Assembly: GCA_000818945.1 (NCBI GenBank)
Contig: KN805370.1
Span: forward strand, 1-64,000
Direction of reading: 5' to 3'
DNA: 64,000 bases
Origin: Schizochytrium sp. CCTCC M209059
Lineage: Eukaryota > Sar > Bigyra > Thraustochytrida > Thraustochytriidae
Under the pieces are notes generated by a model. It searched no databases and had not been told where the DNA came from. It saw nothing but the letters and a program-made list of their open reading frames with translations. A program made the translations under genes and the position numbers. This document shows, piece after piece, positions 22,101 to 28,565 of this stretch; the stretch's first letter is position 1; each line of letters opens with the position of its first letter.

Positions 22101-24357
22101 CAACGTGCTGCTCCCAACCGACGCCAAGCACTGCCTCAACGCGAGCAAGAAGCTGATCAAGTTGGCGCTCAATTTGACGCGCCCAGATGATGGCGCCAGA
22201 AACGGGGGGAACGTCTTTTACGCGACTCATGAGGCTAGCCTGCGACTGTCCGTAGCTGCGTTTGAAAGTGCGCTGCAAGGCCTCGATATCAGCCTCTACC
22301 GTGCCAATGAGGCGCGTTTGGAATTGCTGAATCGCGCCGCGGATACGGGGACGAAAGAAGAGTGCGTTGAAGCGAGAAAAGACGCGGAACATTTCGTCCG
22401 CCGTCTTGGCGGCTCCGAGCCTATCTGTGAGGTGTTCGATGATGCGGCGCTCAAGGCGATCGACGCGGCGCTCGTAGAGTCCCTTGGCGTTCTCCCAGGC
22501 GGCAGCACCTTCGCGCGAGAGGTCCAAAACATTGACCGCGGCGACGACCTCAAAGGCGGCGGCGATCGAGTCAGGACGCTCGCTCTTTTGCTCCTCTTGA
22601 TGACCGTCGTCGGCGGCGCTGGCCTGACTGCGTGGGGAGGCAGCAATTTCTCGGCTAGCAGCGGCGGACTTTTCGGCCGCGGCGGCATCCTCCGTGGAGG
22701 AAAGGTCAACCTTTTCCAAAACGGTGTGCAGTTTTTCGTGCGCTGCCCGGAAGGATCGCAAATCCTCGATTCTCTCCTGCAAGTGCGTATGCTCAAACGT
22801 GAGCTTAGGAGGCAGGCGTTCCGCGCCACGGCGCTTAGCGAGGTCCCGGGCGAGCTCACGAAAGGCGCGGACATTATCGTCCCACGTTCGAAAAAGAGCT
22901 TGGCAACTGCGGGCGATGCCATCAAACTCAGCGTAGGGCATTTGCATGAGGTCTCGCGAGGCAAGCACGGCAAGAATCTGGTCATTCATGTCGCGCGAGA
23001 GGCTCTCAACGAGACGCATCGCCTGAGAGAGCGGGTATTCGTCGGCAGACTTGATCTTTTTTAGGTGCGTAAAGATCTGAACAATGGCCTCTTGGATCTG
23101 GCCAATGTCCGTCGCAGCCAGAAGGCCACCAATCGGAAAGTCATGCATGAGAATCATGTAGTTGTTCACGCGTTTCATCGCGGACTGCAGACCGGTGTCA
23201 TTTTCAAAGAGGATTGTGGCGAGAGCACGCCGACTCTGCTTCAAAATATCAAGTGTAAGACGAACCTCGGGACCATCGACCTGGCGCTGGATCTGCTGCA
23301 AGGCACGTTCAAGATTGCGCCAAAACTGAACCTCTTGCGACACGCTGCCTGTGCCAGCATCGCGGTCAAGCTTGGTCACCTTTTGAATTTCCTTGACCCA
23401 GCGATTGACACCGGCTTGAAGGCGGTTCAGCATTTTGACATCTCTAGCGTCTTCCCCTAGACCGATTTCCTCGAGAGGCTTGCCGTCAGCGCTTCCGCCG
23501 GCCCTTGCCAGCGCCTCACTCACGACGGGGTCCACGGCGAGCCTGACTTCGGGGATTTCCATGCTCTGTAAGCAAGATCGCATGGCGTACTCGAGCTCAT
23601 TCATACGTTTGCTGATCAGAGGGAGGGCCTGGCGCATGGCCTCGCTCATGGGAGGCATGGATGGCATGGGTAACGATGAACTAGAGGGCTCTCCTCCTTC
23701 GTCTTCGGCTGATCCGGCGGCGCGAGAAGGCGCGGACGTCATGACAGTTCCGTAGGACCGAAGAAGCGGTCCAAGGCCAAAGTGAATGTAGTCGTATACG
23801 CCCCCCACGACGTCGTCAACAGTGCTACTCGAGTCCTCCCCCGCCGCCGCGTTGGGGTCTGTGCTTGGCGTGGCGGGAGTGGCCGCCGAGGATTGTGCCA
23901 TATTGAGAACAGCGTACCGGACCTTGTCGCACATGCGAAAATCACCGCTTCCATGGTCCTCTTGATGACCGTCAGGTCCAATGCTGCTTACAGTCTCGCC
24001 ATTGTCGTTGTCTTTCTTGTTGTTGTTGTTGTCGTCGTCGTCGTCGTTGTTGTTGTTGGTATTCTTGGTTGCAGCCAGCGCAAACGGTTGCCTTTTCACG
24101 AGGACGGCGCCTGCGCACCCCAGGCCGCCAAAGCCCACCTCGCTGGAGAAGCGAACAGAGCCATCTGCCTGTCGCTCCACATAAAGCACCTGCTGTCCGG
24201 GCTCCGTCACGAAGGTTTCCACGGCGCGGTCTGAGTCGTCGTCGACCTCACCGGCATCGGCATCCACGTTGGCGAGCCATCCGGCTCGTACGGCTTCCTC
24301 GCTGGCACCGAGCGTTGCGGGGACCACCGCGCAGACGTACGCGCGTAGAGCCTCCAT
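10114..24357 (-). CDS. DYNC1H1-like: Cytoplasmic-type dynein heavy chain, uninterrupted 14.2-kb frame
   Basis: The start is the ATG at 24357 (ACGATGG); upstream codons to 24630 lack ATG and encode low-complexity text. The protein is 4747 residues, close to the usual 4600. The N-terminus (to about 300) carries Asn/Asp runs from GTT/GTC repeats. The tail and linker follow to about 1950. Walker A motifs mark AAA1 (GPAGTGKT, 1989), AAA2 (GPSGVGKS, 2269), AAA3 (GPPGSGKT, 2659) and AAA4 (GKSGAGKT, 3001). AAA1 has the Walker B CFDEFNRL. Coiled coils near 3275-3400 and 3540-3620 form the stalk around the microtubule-binding domain, followed by AAA5, AAA6 and the C-terminal domain. AAA1 text matches cytoplasmic dynein 1 better than axonemal chains. 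It powers minus-end-directed transport on microtubules. No intron is needed, which is notable for this length. Confidence 0.95.
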   Translation of the reverse strand: MEALRAYVCAVVPATLGASEEAVRAGWLANVDADAGEVDDDSDRAVETFVTEPGQQVLYVERQADGSVRFSSEVGFGGLGCAGAVLVKRQPFALAATKNTNNNNDDDDDNNNNKKDNDNGETVSSIGPDGHQEDHGSGDFRMCDKVRYAVLNMAQSSAATPATPSTDPNAAAGEDSSSTVDDVVGGVYDYIHFGLGPLLRSYGTVMTSAPSRAAGSAEDEGGEPSSSSLPMPSMPPMSEAMRQALPLISKRMNELEYAMRSCLQSMEIPEVRLAVDPVVSEALARAGGSADGKPLEEIGLGEDARDVKMLNRLQAGVNRWVKEIQKVTKLDRDAGTGSVSQEVQFWRNLERALQQIQRQVDGPEVRLTLDILKQSRRALATILFENDTGLQSAMKRVNNYMILMHDFPIGGLLAATDIGQIQEAIVQIFTHLKKIKSADEYPLSQAMRLVESLSRDMNDQILAVLASRDLMQMPYAEFDGIARSCQALFRTWDDNVRAFRELARDLAKRRGAERLPPKLTFEHTHLQERIEDLRSFRAAHEKLHTVLEKVDLSSTEDAAAAEKSAAASREIAASPRSQASAADDGHQEEQKSERPDSIAAAFEVVAAVNVLDLSREGAAAWENAKGLYERRVDRLERRIIEHLTDRLGAAKTADEMFRVFSRFNALFFRPRIRGAIQQFQTRLIGTVEADIEALQRTFKRSYGQSQASLMSRVKDVPPVSGAIIWARQIERQLDQLLARVEAVLGVGWEQHVEGRRLKETGAAFKKKLNTQTMFDQWMKNIQNAPSFEVSGRLFRVEEATSGGSPSLSVNFDPEIVELFKEVRNLQWLGFRIPYTLKVIADEAKEKYPFAMSLQASLDAYKLTVAQMDDELAALLSTHVSEAQAIIEAAFDKSGKAVNWDSDGLRDYASDFAQRVQALQDKVVNASEKTFAVQEQLVLLKTCDFNADSLGACVDAVQRTVDDMNLASYTNLEAWVARLEERIDAVLQERLSTALHDWLAEFAAGKAASTWHEIVLRKHALYLDPPLQDARYTCIAALHANVDVVANLPQIQSARYDTDNAVATTRRTTLLRSLIDPSSSASGANAEARALLADAYAHIEKRMKEVDAYASTWLQYQALWEMESSQVFEIMGDSFAKWHRLLKDVQAARSTFDTTEHMQRFGPITIDFQQVQAQISLRYDAWHKELLGRFGTLLADAMKAFYENVSNMRNELEAGSFDAPTADVVTFITVLRKVQAQRKSLASDLASFVDAERLAQRQRMQFPASWIWSANLQGEWDALEQILARKERVLETELPTLQTKIVAEDRAVAGRIEQLASDWAEQRPVGGEARPAAALEVLALFAARKARVKDEWERVSLAKEAIQGGTEDALETSASLSQSQPQSHRILDTLGNEIESLQEVWTSLAQVAENLAQLRELPWTAVVPKKLRVSLDAILEELRKLPSRVRQYEAFEYIQDTVREYKKTQPLIIELRSEALKDRHWRQIHRTLNLGPVSDLTLGDLWAKDLKRHQKPLQEIFRTAQGEMALEEFLRQIREFWTTYELDLINFQNRCRIIRGWDELFTQLDEHTNSLASMKQSPYFKVFEEDASAWEDKLLRIRVVLDIWIDVQRRWVYLGAILFGSADIKQQLPNEYSRFSSIDGEFVSLMRKVSRAPRVLEVVNSMPNLDHSLGRLADLLEKIQRALGDYLERQRQGFSRFYFVGDEDLLEIIGNSKDPIKVQRHMSKMFAGIVSLKLGSAAERGDQGDSGGAASDITAMVSREGEVVPFTPGPVPVTGKVNEWLGGVESAMRSTLSALLQRANESNPLLGGGAGGAQSGEDAFTPWVDRFPSQILLLASQVSWCTQVDAILAGTSSSGGANTEQQLTTLCDRTEHWLGVLAERVLSGNISTEVRKKHEQIITEMVHQRDVLRKLAAQSAEGQAPSPDTFAWLSQIRYRWAQDKLSLHIASATFDYGFEYQGVGERLVQTPLTDRCYLALTQALHFRLGGNPFGPAGTGKTESVKALGAQMGRFVLVFNCDEHFDLKAMGRIFVGLCQVGAWGCFDEFNRLEERILSAVSQQILDIQRGLLKHKAEVSLLDRPVTLNPNVGIFVTMNPGYAGRSNLPDNLKQLFRAIAMIEPDRDLIAQVMLFSQGFKTAERLAGKVVLLFKLCADQLSQQPHYDFGLRAVKSVLLSAGNLKRASQSEEEAILIRSLCDNVVPKLVSEDVALFQTLLAGVFPGADVSPAEARELRAAIRRVCDAWCLEPSERWVNKVLQLDQVQQMRHGIMMVGPSGVGKSSSWRVLLEALELVDGQKGQAHVIDPKAISKEALYGTLDSNTLEWTNGIFTHTLRTILNNVRGEKSKRHWIVFDGDVDPEWAENLNSVLDDNKLLTLPNGERLSIPDNVRIMFEVETLKYATLATVSRCGMVWYSDDTLPVDDIFASRIRLLASGRTKADAAANWPSMASLGPAQTSDAKDTEASAARPEEDPAFDDVSETLIEARCAEMVRPLLASGSLVQEALSIAMKQPHVMDVTQMRLIVSFFSLMGRGFSAVNEYNQNRPDFPMEEAHMQAFLSRWTLFSVLWGFGSSMDFEARKQLAAAVGARTTVDLPTSDPGELWAFEVNVEDGGWRAWQDSVPKMEIDPHRVMDTDLVIPTVDTVRHAQVLHAWLDEHRPLILCGPPGSGKTMSLTSVLQSMPNFELASLNFSSATTPELILKTFEQYCIYKATRTGVVLAPPQPDRWLVVFCDEVNLPVADAYGTQHVITFMRQIVEQGGFWRPRDLAWVSVERIQFVSACNPPTDPGRVPLSHRFLRHTPLLLVDYPVADSLRQIYGTFNRALLKLQPSLRAHGDALTEAMVDVYAANKARFSADIAPHYVYSPRELSRWMRALYEALGQMETASVDLLVRLWLHEGLRLFHDRLVTDEERAWCADNLDSVARARFPGADHAEALRRPVLFANWISKNYVSVDPLELREHVEARLRVFYEEELNVPLVVFDDVLEHVLRIDRVLRQPLGHLLLVGKSGAGKTVLSRFVAWMNGLRVFQIKLSRKYSLDDFDEDLRYIMKQAGCQGEKVCFIFDESNVLESAFLERMNALLASGEVPGLFEGDEYNALMSACREAIQRDGTSGAVIDTDDDEEVFKAFTRAVQRNLHVVFTMNPASSDLKNRAATSPALFNRCVVDWFGDWSGQALAQVAHEFTRTLDLEASAQDYSPPSIEASDEIEAKLAGAGRSNGDEPLRYRHAVVATLVLMHESVQAVSQAQAARHENRTFVSPRDYLDLIKHCVDLYNQKREHLEEQQLHLNIGLDKLRETANQVEELGQSLSVKEAELEAKNKEANAKLQQMVSDQNEAEKKKTDAERMGVELDERNAKVDEQRATAEAELSQAKPALLDAEKAVSDIRRAHLDEMRSLNNPPAAVKLTLEAVCVMLGLSFTSWADIRRILQRREFIPDVVNFQSEDLTEDRRAKVQKMLENPDFVEEKVLHANKACVALFKWIVSQLDYAGILLRIQPLREEIDELAKESETLRERQAEEMVKVEELEKQIAQLKEEYAVLIAETETIKSEMNSVKSKVERSTALLDSLSQENERWTEARVGFADQMATLVGDVLLSAAFISYGGFFGFQQRQTFFADWRALLSRFGISFRKGLSLVEYMSRPAERLAWHAQGLPKDNLCEENAVILQHYNRFPLVVDPSGQASDFLMKHLEDRKVVKTSFLDASFMKQLESALRFGTCLVITDVENIDPVLNPVLNREIHRTGGRMLVRLGDQDIDFSPSFSMYLTTRDPTFQFAPDVCSRVTFVNFTVTPASLEALCLGKVLRAERPDVEKQREDLLKLQGEFQARLRELEDRLLDSINEAKVNILDDDSIIRTLESLKQEAREIQQKAAEADQVLETVAATSTFYSKFAVLCSRAYFALGRMVDVHFTYHFSLAFFFEILDGLLGHESQDSDAKSSSLSHETRLERLHDRFLAELFRRVKQSLLERDELLFAVMLAAIADPALGARISAALASDAAADLVAARSLLEDTLPASVRGEADVAALAQTLKTRPELAEHIRGNAQAWAEMAQAEVPEKKVPDAWAEDPVDRMLGLRIFRPDRVFAGLRGVVDASFGTSFLDAQRTMLDLSQAILSEAKAGTPVLLLSTRGFDMSGSVDRLATTAGVRCRSVALGSAEGFRDADAAIAAGAQEGGWVMLKNVHLASEWLMALEKRIFGMRARADFRLILTSELNEKLPKTLLRQSNKLMFEAPKGVKASLLRSLQAMPAERVERGPKERARLYFALAWFHAVLLERLRFAPIGWTKLYEFSDADQACAMDVIDEWVDRVAQGREHVAPEELPWTAIRDILAESTYGGRIDNEFDQQILDGILESLFVPQIFETDFALVKGGDLHPPEGASKARFESWVGELLSDNDPSWLGLARTAENILLKNEAARFQRVYLRLEAGEHVSAVTELSAASDANDSNERSHNDDEADQDSRVRLSTVGVEDGTAAHAKPAWMTLAAQQVQIWSEKAAKAAALENLCASTLSRTDDLVSNPIFRCWEREARTAMATLRDIRAKSAGMLAVLRGEQRMTNELEVLSTHIQQKTVPADWQAVMPAASLDAWVQDFFVRLEAFEKVLSRGDAAFRLPLQIDVGLLFSPGAFLTATRQQVAKALGLSLEELWLHASLGEGEGASSTGFSSQVILEGGGEAARAAAASTNISAVSPSSSRTAVSCTFTWRHDTAPDASTHVRLPLYANASRAHLLSDVHVEADLGQDVILRGVALIAHPTF

Positions 24358-25188
24358 CGTCGCCTGCAGCCGCGACGCTCGTTCGCCCGGCCGGGTGACT
24401 CGATTATTTCTTTGCCTGCAGCAGCTGCTCCTGCTGCTGCTGCTGCTGCTACTGTTGGTCGATGATGAAAGATCTTCGCTGTCATTATCTGCCTGGGCCG
24501 GCTGCCAGTGTATAACGGCGGGATTGCCTGCTTGCCTGCTTGCTGGCTTGCTTGCTGTCTTGCTTCGAGCCAGCAGTATTAGGCCTAGTATTGTTGATGG
24601 CCCGGTCCATTGACTGGCCCGCCCATCCACCGCCTGCCTACCCGGCTGGCTGCTTGGCTGGGCTGGGCTGGCTGGCTGGCTGACTTGGAGCGAGTGAGGA
24701 CTTCACGTTGCTTGCGCGGGCCATCGGCGATCGTAGGTGAACGAACATCCATCTCAGCGGCGAATCATGGTGGGCAGCGGGCGCTTGCAAGAGCAGCGAG
24801 CGCTCTGGCGCGCCGATGTTTGTGACAGCCGAAAGCGAGCCAGCTAACCCGTCATCCGACCGACACAAGGTGCCTCAGCTCGCAGTAGGCGCGCACAGAA
24901 CTCGAATTTGGAGAGACGACTTTTGCATACGAGACAGAGCCTGCCCCGTTGGCGGAGCGAGGTCAAGATAGATGGATGTTGGCAATAGGTTCGTTCGTTC
25001 GTTTGATCGATTGATGAAGAAAGTACGTATACAGGTGAACATTATGTGTTTTGCTGCGCAGGAACAAGGCGCTCCATGTATATAAATAGTACCTACACAC
25101 ACGGAGACGGACAATGGAGTGCTGCTGCGCGGAGGAGGGCGGGGCGATTGCGCGAAGCAAGGGAAGAATGCAACTGAATTGTCTGACA
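24358..25188. other. Dynein upstream region with microsatellites
   Basis: It holds a GCT/CTG run (about 24419-24452), a CTTGC/TTGC-rich stretch (24525-24560) and GGCT repeats (about 24641-24690). It is probably the dynein promoter and 5' leader plus the 3' untranslated region of the coiled-coil gene. No gene is supported. Confidence 0.6.
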
Positions 25189-26625
25189 TCATTGTAAGGG
25201 ACTTGGAGGAGGCGAAGACGACGGCACCGTGTTCCGCCATCGCGAAAGAGACATACGAAGCCGCGCCTGCTCTGAAATACGCGATAGAGAAAAATTGCGC
25301 GCTCTTGGACTCTTTGGAGAATCAGGCGGCGTGGCGGACGAGCGCGACATCGCCTGCTGTTCGTGCGCAACAGATTCTGATATTGCCTCAGACACCATGC
25401 CGCGAAGTTCCTGTCTAAGATTGAGAAGAAGACCTTCCACATTATCGTTCGTATTTGGTGGACGCTGCGTTACCTGTTTGTCAAGGTCTTTGCAGCGTTG
25501 CTCTAGACCTTTGACTCTGTGATTGGCTGCGCTTAAGGCATCTTCAAGCATTTTACGATCCGCACGCGCGGTTTCTTTGGCAGCGCGCAGCTCGTCCTCA
25601 AGTCGAGCAACAGCAACAGAGTCTTCTTGCGTCGACTTTAGCACTGCATTGTGCGTCCTAATGTCCCCACATGACCCCCTGCGTCGCGTCTGGAGCTGCG
25701 CAAACTCAACTTGGGCTTTCAGCTCATCGCGCTCGTGCGTCAAGTGGTCCTTTTCCTTTTGAAGTGTTAACACTTGTGCGGACAAAGCGTGCGCACGTTC
25801 GCGCAGGGTCTTTGTCTCATTTGCATAGAATGCGATGAGCTCTTTGTCCTTTTCTGCAGCGGCCGCCGCGGAAGACAGCGCTTCGCCCCATGCCCTGCGT
25901 TCCGCAATCGTTGCAGCGCCTTGCATGATGAGATTGCGGTCGGCCTCGGAGATGTCCGCCGAGTAGCGTCGCGCGGGGCGTCGCGCTGGCACAAGGTCAA
26001 TGTCTCCCGGAGTGATCGGGCTACCTGGGCTGGAGAAGTTGATTCGTGCAGATGGCTCGTCGCGCGTGCTTTGCGTTTGTGCGCGCGGATCGTTATGTTG
26101 CGTTGCCCCGATGGCTTCGTTGTGGCTCAGCAAGTCGCCACAACTGATCTGAGCATTCAGTGTTGGGTGGTCAAGGGCTGCGGCTTTCTCCAATGAATCC
26201 AAAAGAGTCCTCGAGCTTTGTGATAGAATGCTCGAGCAGCTGGTTTGGGCGTCGAGTAGGGCCGGGCGTGGTTGAATGGGAATGGAAAGAGCCTGTTTCG
26301 ACGAAAGCAGTGAGTCAAAGGGCGTCTCGAGGTCGAGACGTAGCTCCATGGAGTCATCAGCTTGGTCGCCTTGCGAGTCGTCTTCGCAAGAGGATACACT
26401 CGCGTCATCGCCCATAACGAGCCGCTCGAGGACAAAGGAGGCTTGGTCTGCGATAGAGGTCACGCGCGGAGCGAGGAGCTGATCCATGGTACGTAAAGTT
26501 TGCCGCATACGCCCGGGGCCACTAGACCACGAATTCCGTCGTGCGCTCGTGTCGGCATCTTTGCCCATCAAGGCAAGGTCGCGTTGAAGCTCGCTCAGTT
26601 CATAGTCTGAGAGCGGTTTGGCCAT
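25189..26625 (-). CDS. Hypothetical coiled-coil protein
   Basis: The start is the ATG at 26625 (G at -3, G at +4), giving 478 residues; the frame extends upstream to 26832 without ATG. I do not recognise a family. The N-terminal half is Ser/Asp-rich, with two similar short motifs, SCSSILSQ and SCGDLLSH. Residues about 240-430 form a long heptad-type coiled coil (for example QVLTLQKEKDHLTHERDEL). The tail is basic and Ser/Pro-rich with SPKSP and SPPPSP, which look like proline-directed phosphorylation sites. A structural or adaptor role is plausible but not shown. It lies upstream of the dynein gene on the same strand, and no functional link can be inferred from that alone. Confidence 0.7.
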   Translation of the reverse strand: MAKPLSDYELSELQRDLALMGKDADTSARRNSWSSGPGRMRQTLRTMDQLLAPRVTSIADQASFVLERLVMGDDASVSSCEDDSQGDQADDSMELRLDLETPFDSLLSSKQALSIPIQPRPALLDAQTSCSSILSQSSRTLLDSLEKAAALDHPTLNAQISCGDLLSHNEAIGATQHNDPRAQTQSTRDEPSARINFSSPGSPITPGDIDLVPARRPARRYSADISEADRNLIMQGAATIAERRAWGEALSSAAAAAEKDKELIAFYANETKTLRERAHALSAQVLTLQKEKDHLTHERDELKAQVEFAQLQTRRRGSCGDIRTHNAVLKSTQEDSVAVARLEDELRAAKETARADRKMLEDALSAANHRVKGLEQRCKDLDKQVTQRPPNTNDNVEGLLLNLRQELRGMVSEAISESVAHEQQAMSRSSATPPDSPKSPRARNFSLSRISEQARLRMSLSRWRNTVPSSSPPPSPLQ

Positions 26626-27497
26626 CGCAGCAATTCGTTTGTCGTACGTCGAAAAGCGAGCTAGCGAACTAGCTAGCCTAGCTAGCTGACTGACAGCACC
26701 ACCTGCTGCAGCAGCACCACCTCCTCCAACACCACCGCAACTACAACGACGTGCCTCGATTGCGCGATTGCAAAACACTGCGTCGCGGGGGTACGAGCCC
26801 TTCTTTGGCTGGGCCCAGGCTGGGGCACTCACTTCCTCCAGCTGGTCATCCTACGTCCATTTTTCTGCTCAACTCGATCAATCCCCGCGGAGTCAATTTT
26901 TGGTCGCGCTTCCGCGCAGAGCGAGACGTGAGAGTGAACAAGCAATCAATCACGTACTGCAGGCCTAGCAAACAGCGAGGTCCAGGAAAGTAGGCTGGCT
27001 ACGTGTGGCTGGCGAATCGCGTCACTAGCTTGCTAGATAGATGGCTAGGTCGTACGCAGGCACAGAGTCTTGTTCTGTACTTCGTTGAAATTAAATTAGC
27101 CCAGTCCAAGAAAAAGGAATACTTGCTTGCCTGAGGACGGGTGGGTCCACTTGGGGCAACCCTCGTGCAGATTGATTGCTGCTCTTCACAGGCTTTTTAC
27201 CTACTCTGGTGCGCGATAAAGAAAAGGAAAATCAATCCAAAGCCGCGGACAGAGAGACTCGGAGAGGGCTCTGGCTGACTGACTGTGAGCAAACGAAGCC
27301 AAGCCTGAGCCGAGGCTGAGGCGAGCTGTGGTCCCCGCGACGCCACAGCGGCCGGGGCCCGGGCGCAACTGGACGTAACGGATGAAAAAGGGTATCTTTG
27401 TTCCAGTGACGGCAGAAGAGACCAAAGAAAGACTCGAAAAGAGCGAAGCGAGCAGAAAGGCCAAGCGTTGCGGCATGCTGAGTCAGGGGATCGATCG
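26626..27497. other. Divergent promoter region
   Basis: About 870 bp between divergent genes. TAGC-like steps (GCTAGCGAACTAGCTAGCC, about 26658-26686) and a short CAGCAGCACC stretch lie near the coiled-coil gene. I see nothing else; promoters of both neighbours must be here. Confidence 0.5.
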
Positions 27498-28565
27498 ATG
27501 GCGGCCGTAGAGCAGCAGCCTGGGGCTGGCGTAGCAAAAGTCCTTGCAACCTTCAGACGTCCCTTGAACGTAGGCCAGGTCACTTGCGTAGTGAGAGAAG
27601 GAGGAGAAGGACGAACGGACCACGATGGCGCTGCTTTGGTGCTCAAGAGCGGTGGTGGCGAAGGCTCCGGCGCTGTCGACGCTGAGCGTGCAAAAGCGAG
27701 CGAGCGGATACGACAAATAGCAGAGACAGAGTGGATACGCCGGCTGCAGATGAACCCAAAACTATTCAACATGAGCAAATTCAGATTCGATGCGTTTGGC
27801 ATCAAGAACAGCTCGATTGGCGCGGAACGCAACGATCACCTTGAGCCCGAGCCCGAGCTCGAGCTCGAGCTCGAGCTCTCGCTGACAGACTACAAGACCT
27901 TTCTTGGAACAAATTGTAATCCATCAGAGGTTATCGTGTCAGAGCTTCGATCTTTGGGGACTCGCATGGCAAATGATGAACGCGCCTTCATGGCAGACCC
28001 TCTTGGAGTTGGTGCGATCGTTGACATCGGAGGCGTGCACGAAACTCAGACAGCTAAGACCGACAAGACCGCAAGACGGGAGATGCTTCTGATCCATCGA
28101 AGTCATCATACAGGCGAGTTTCAAGGTTTTCTGGATCTCCCAGGGGGGCATCCTGAACCGTCGCGTGTCGACGAGAATAATTCTGCGGAGCAAGAACTGT
28201 TTGGATCTATTATCGATGAGGTACGGGCGGAAATTAACTTACCCGTGTCTTCACTTGCCCCTCCTAAACTTTTCGCTCTCGTGCGGCAAGGGGGGCCTTC
28301 GCAAGGAAAACCAAGCGTGCTCTTTGTTATTCGTTGCGCATGCACTCGAGACGAAGTACTGCGCAGGTATTCAAAAGGCGGCGAGGAGGCTGACGAGAGC
28401 ACGCGTCTTGTCTTTATGCCTCTCGACGATCTTGCTGTAATGTCTCTCGCAATCGAGTCCCAAATGTACGCTGGCGCTCCTCTCACGCCCCAAGCCCTTG
28501 CAGCGCTTTCCTGGGTCCAGACAGACAGACATGAGCAACCGAGAGCAAGCAAGTCACAAACTTGA
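27498..28565 (+). CDS. NUDT22-like: NUDT22-like Nudix hydrolase (UDP-sugar diphosphatase)
   Basis: The frame opens at a TTG (27468); the first ATG is at 27498, giving 355 residues. Its landmarks fit the NUDT22 subfamily rather than generic Nudix enzymes: NPKLFNMSKFRFDAFG, LTDYKTFLGTN, MADPLGVGAI, LDLPGGHPEPS, and the helix EQELFGSIIDEVRAEINLP, which carries the acidic metal-binding residues after an insertion in the Nudix box. NUDT22 hydrolyses UDP-glucose and UDP-galactose to sugar phosphate and UMP with Mg2+. Between residues about 115 and 128, an alternating Glu-Pro/Glu-Leu tract is encoded by a GAGCCC/GAGCTC repeat (27844-27880). The start context is weak (T at -3). It diverges from the coiled-coil gene. 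The family call is good; the substrate is inferred. Confidence 0.85.
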   Translation: MAAVEQQPGAGVAKVLATFRRPLNVGQVTCVVREGGEGRTDHDGAALVLKSGGGEGSGAVDAERAKASERIRQIAETEWIRRLQMNPKLFNMSKFRFDAFGIKNSSIGAERNDHLEPEPELELELELSLTDYKTFLGTNCNPSEVIVSELRSLGTRMANDERAFMADPLGVGAIVDIGGVHETQTAKTDKTARREMLLIHRSHHTGEFQGFLDLPGGHPEPSRVDENNSAEQELFGSIIDEVRAEINLPVSSLAPPKLFALVRQGGPSQGKPSVLFVIRCACTRDEVLRRYSKGGEEADESTRLVFMPLDDLAVMSLAIESQMYAGAPLTPQALAALSWVQTDRHEQPRASKSQT

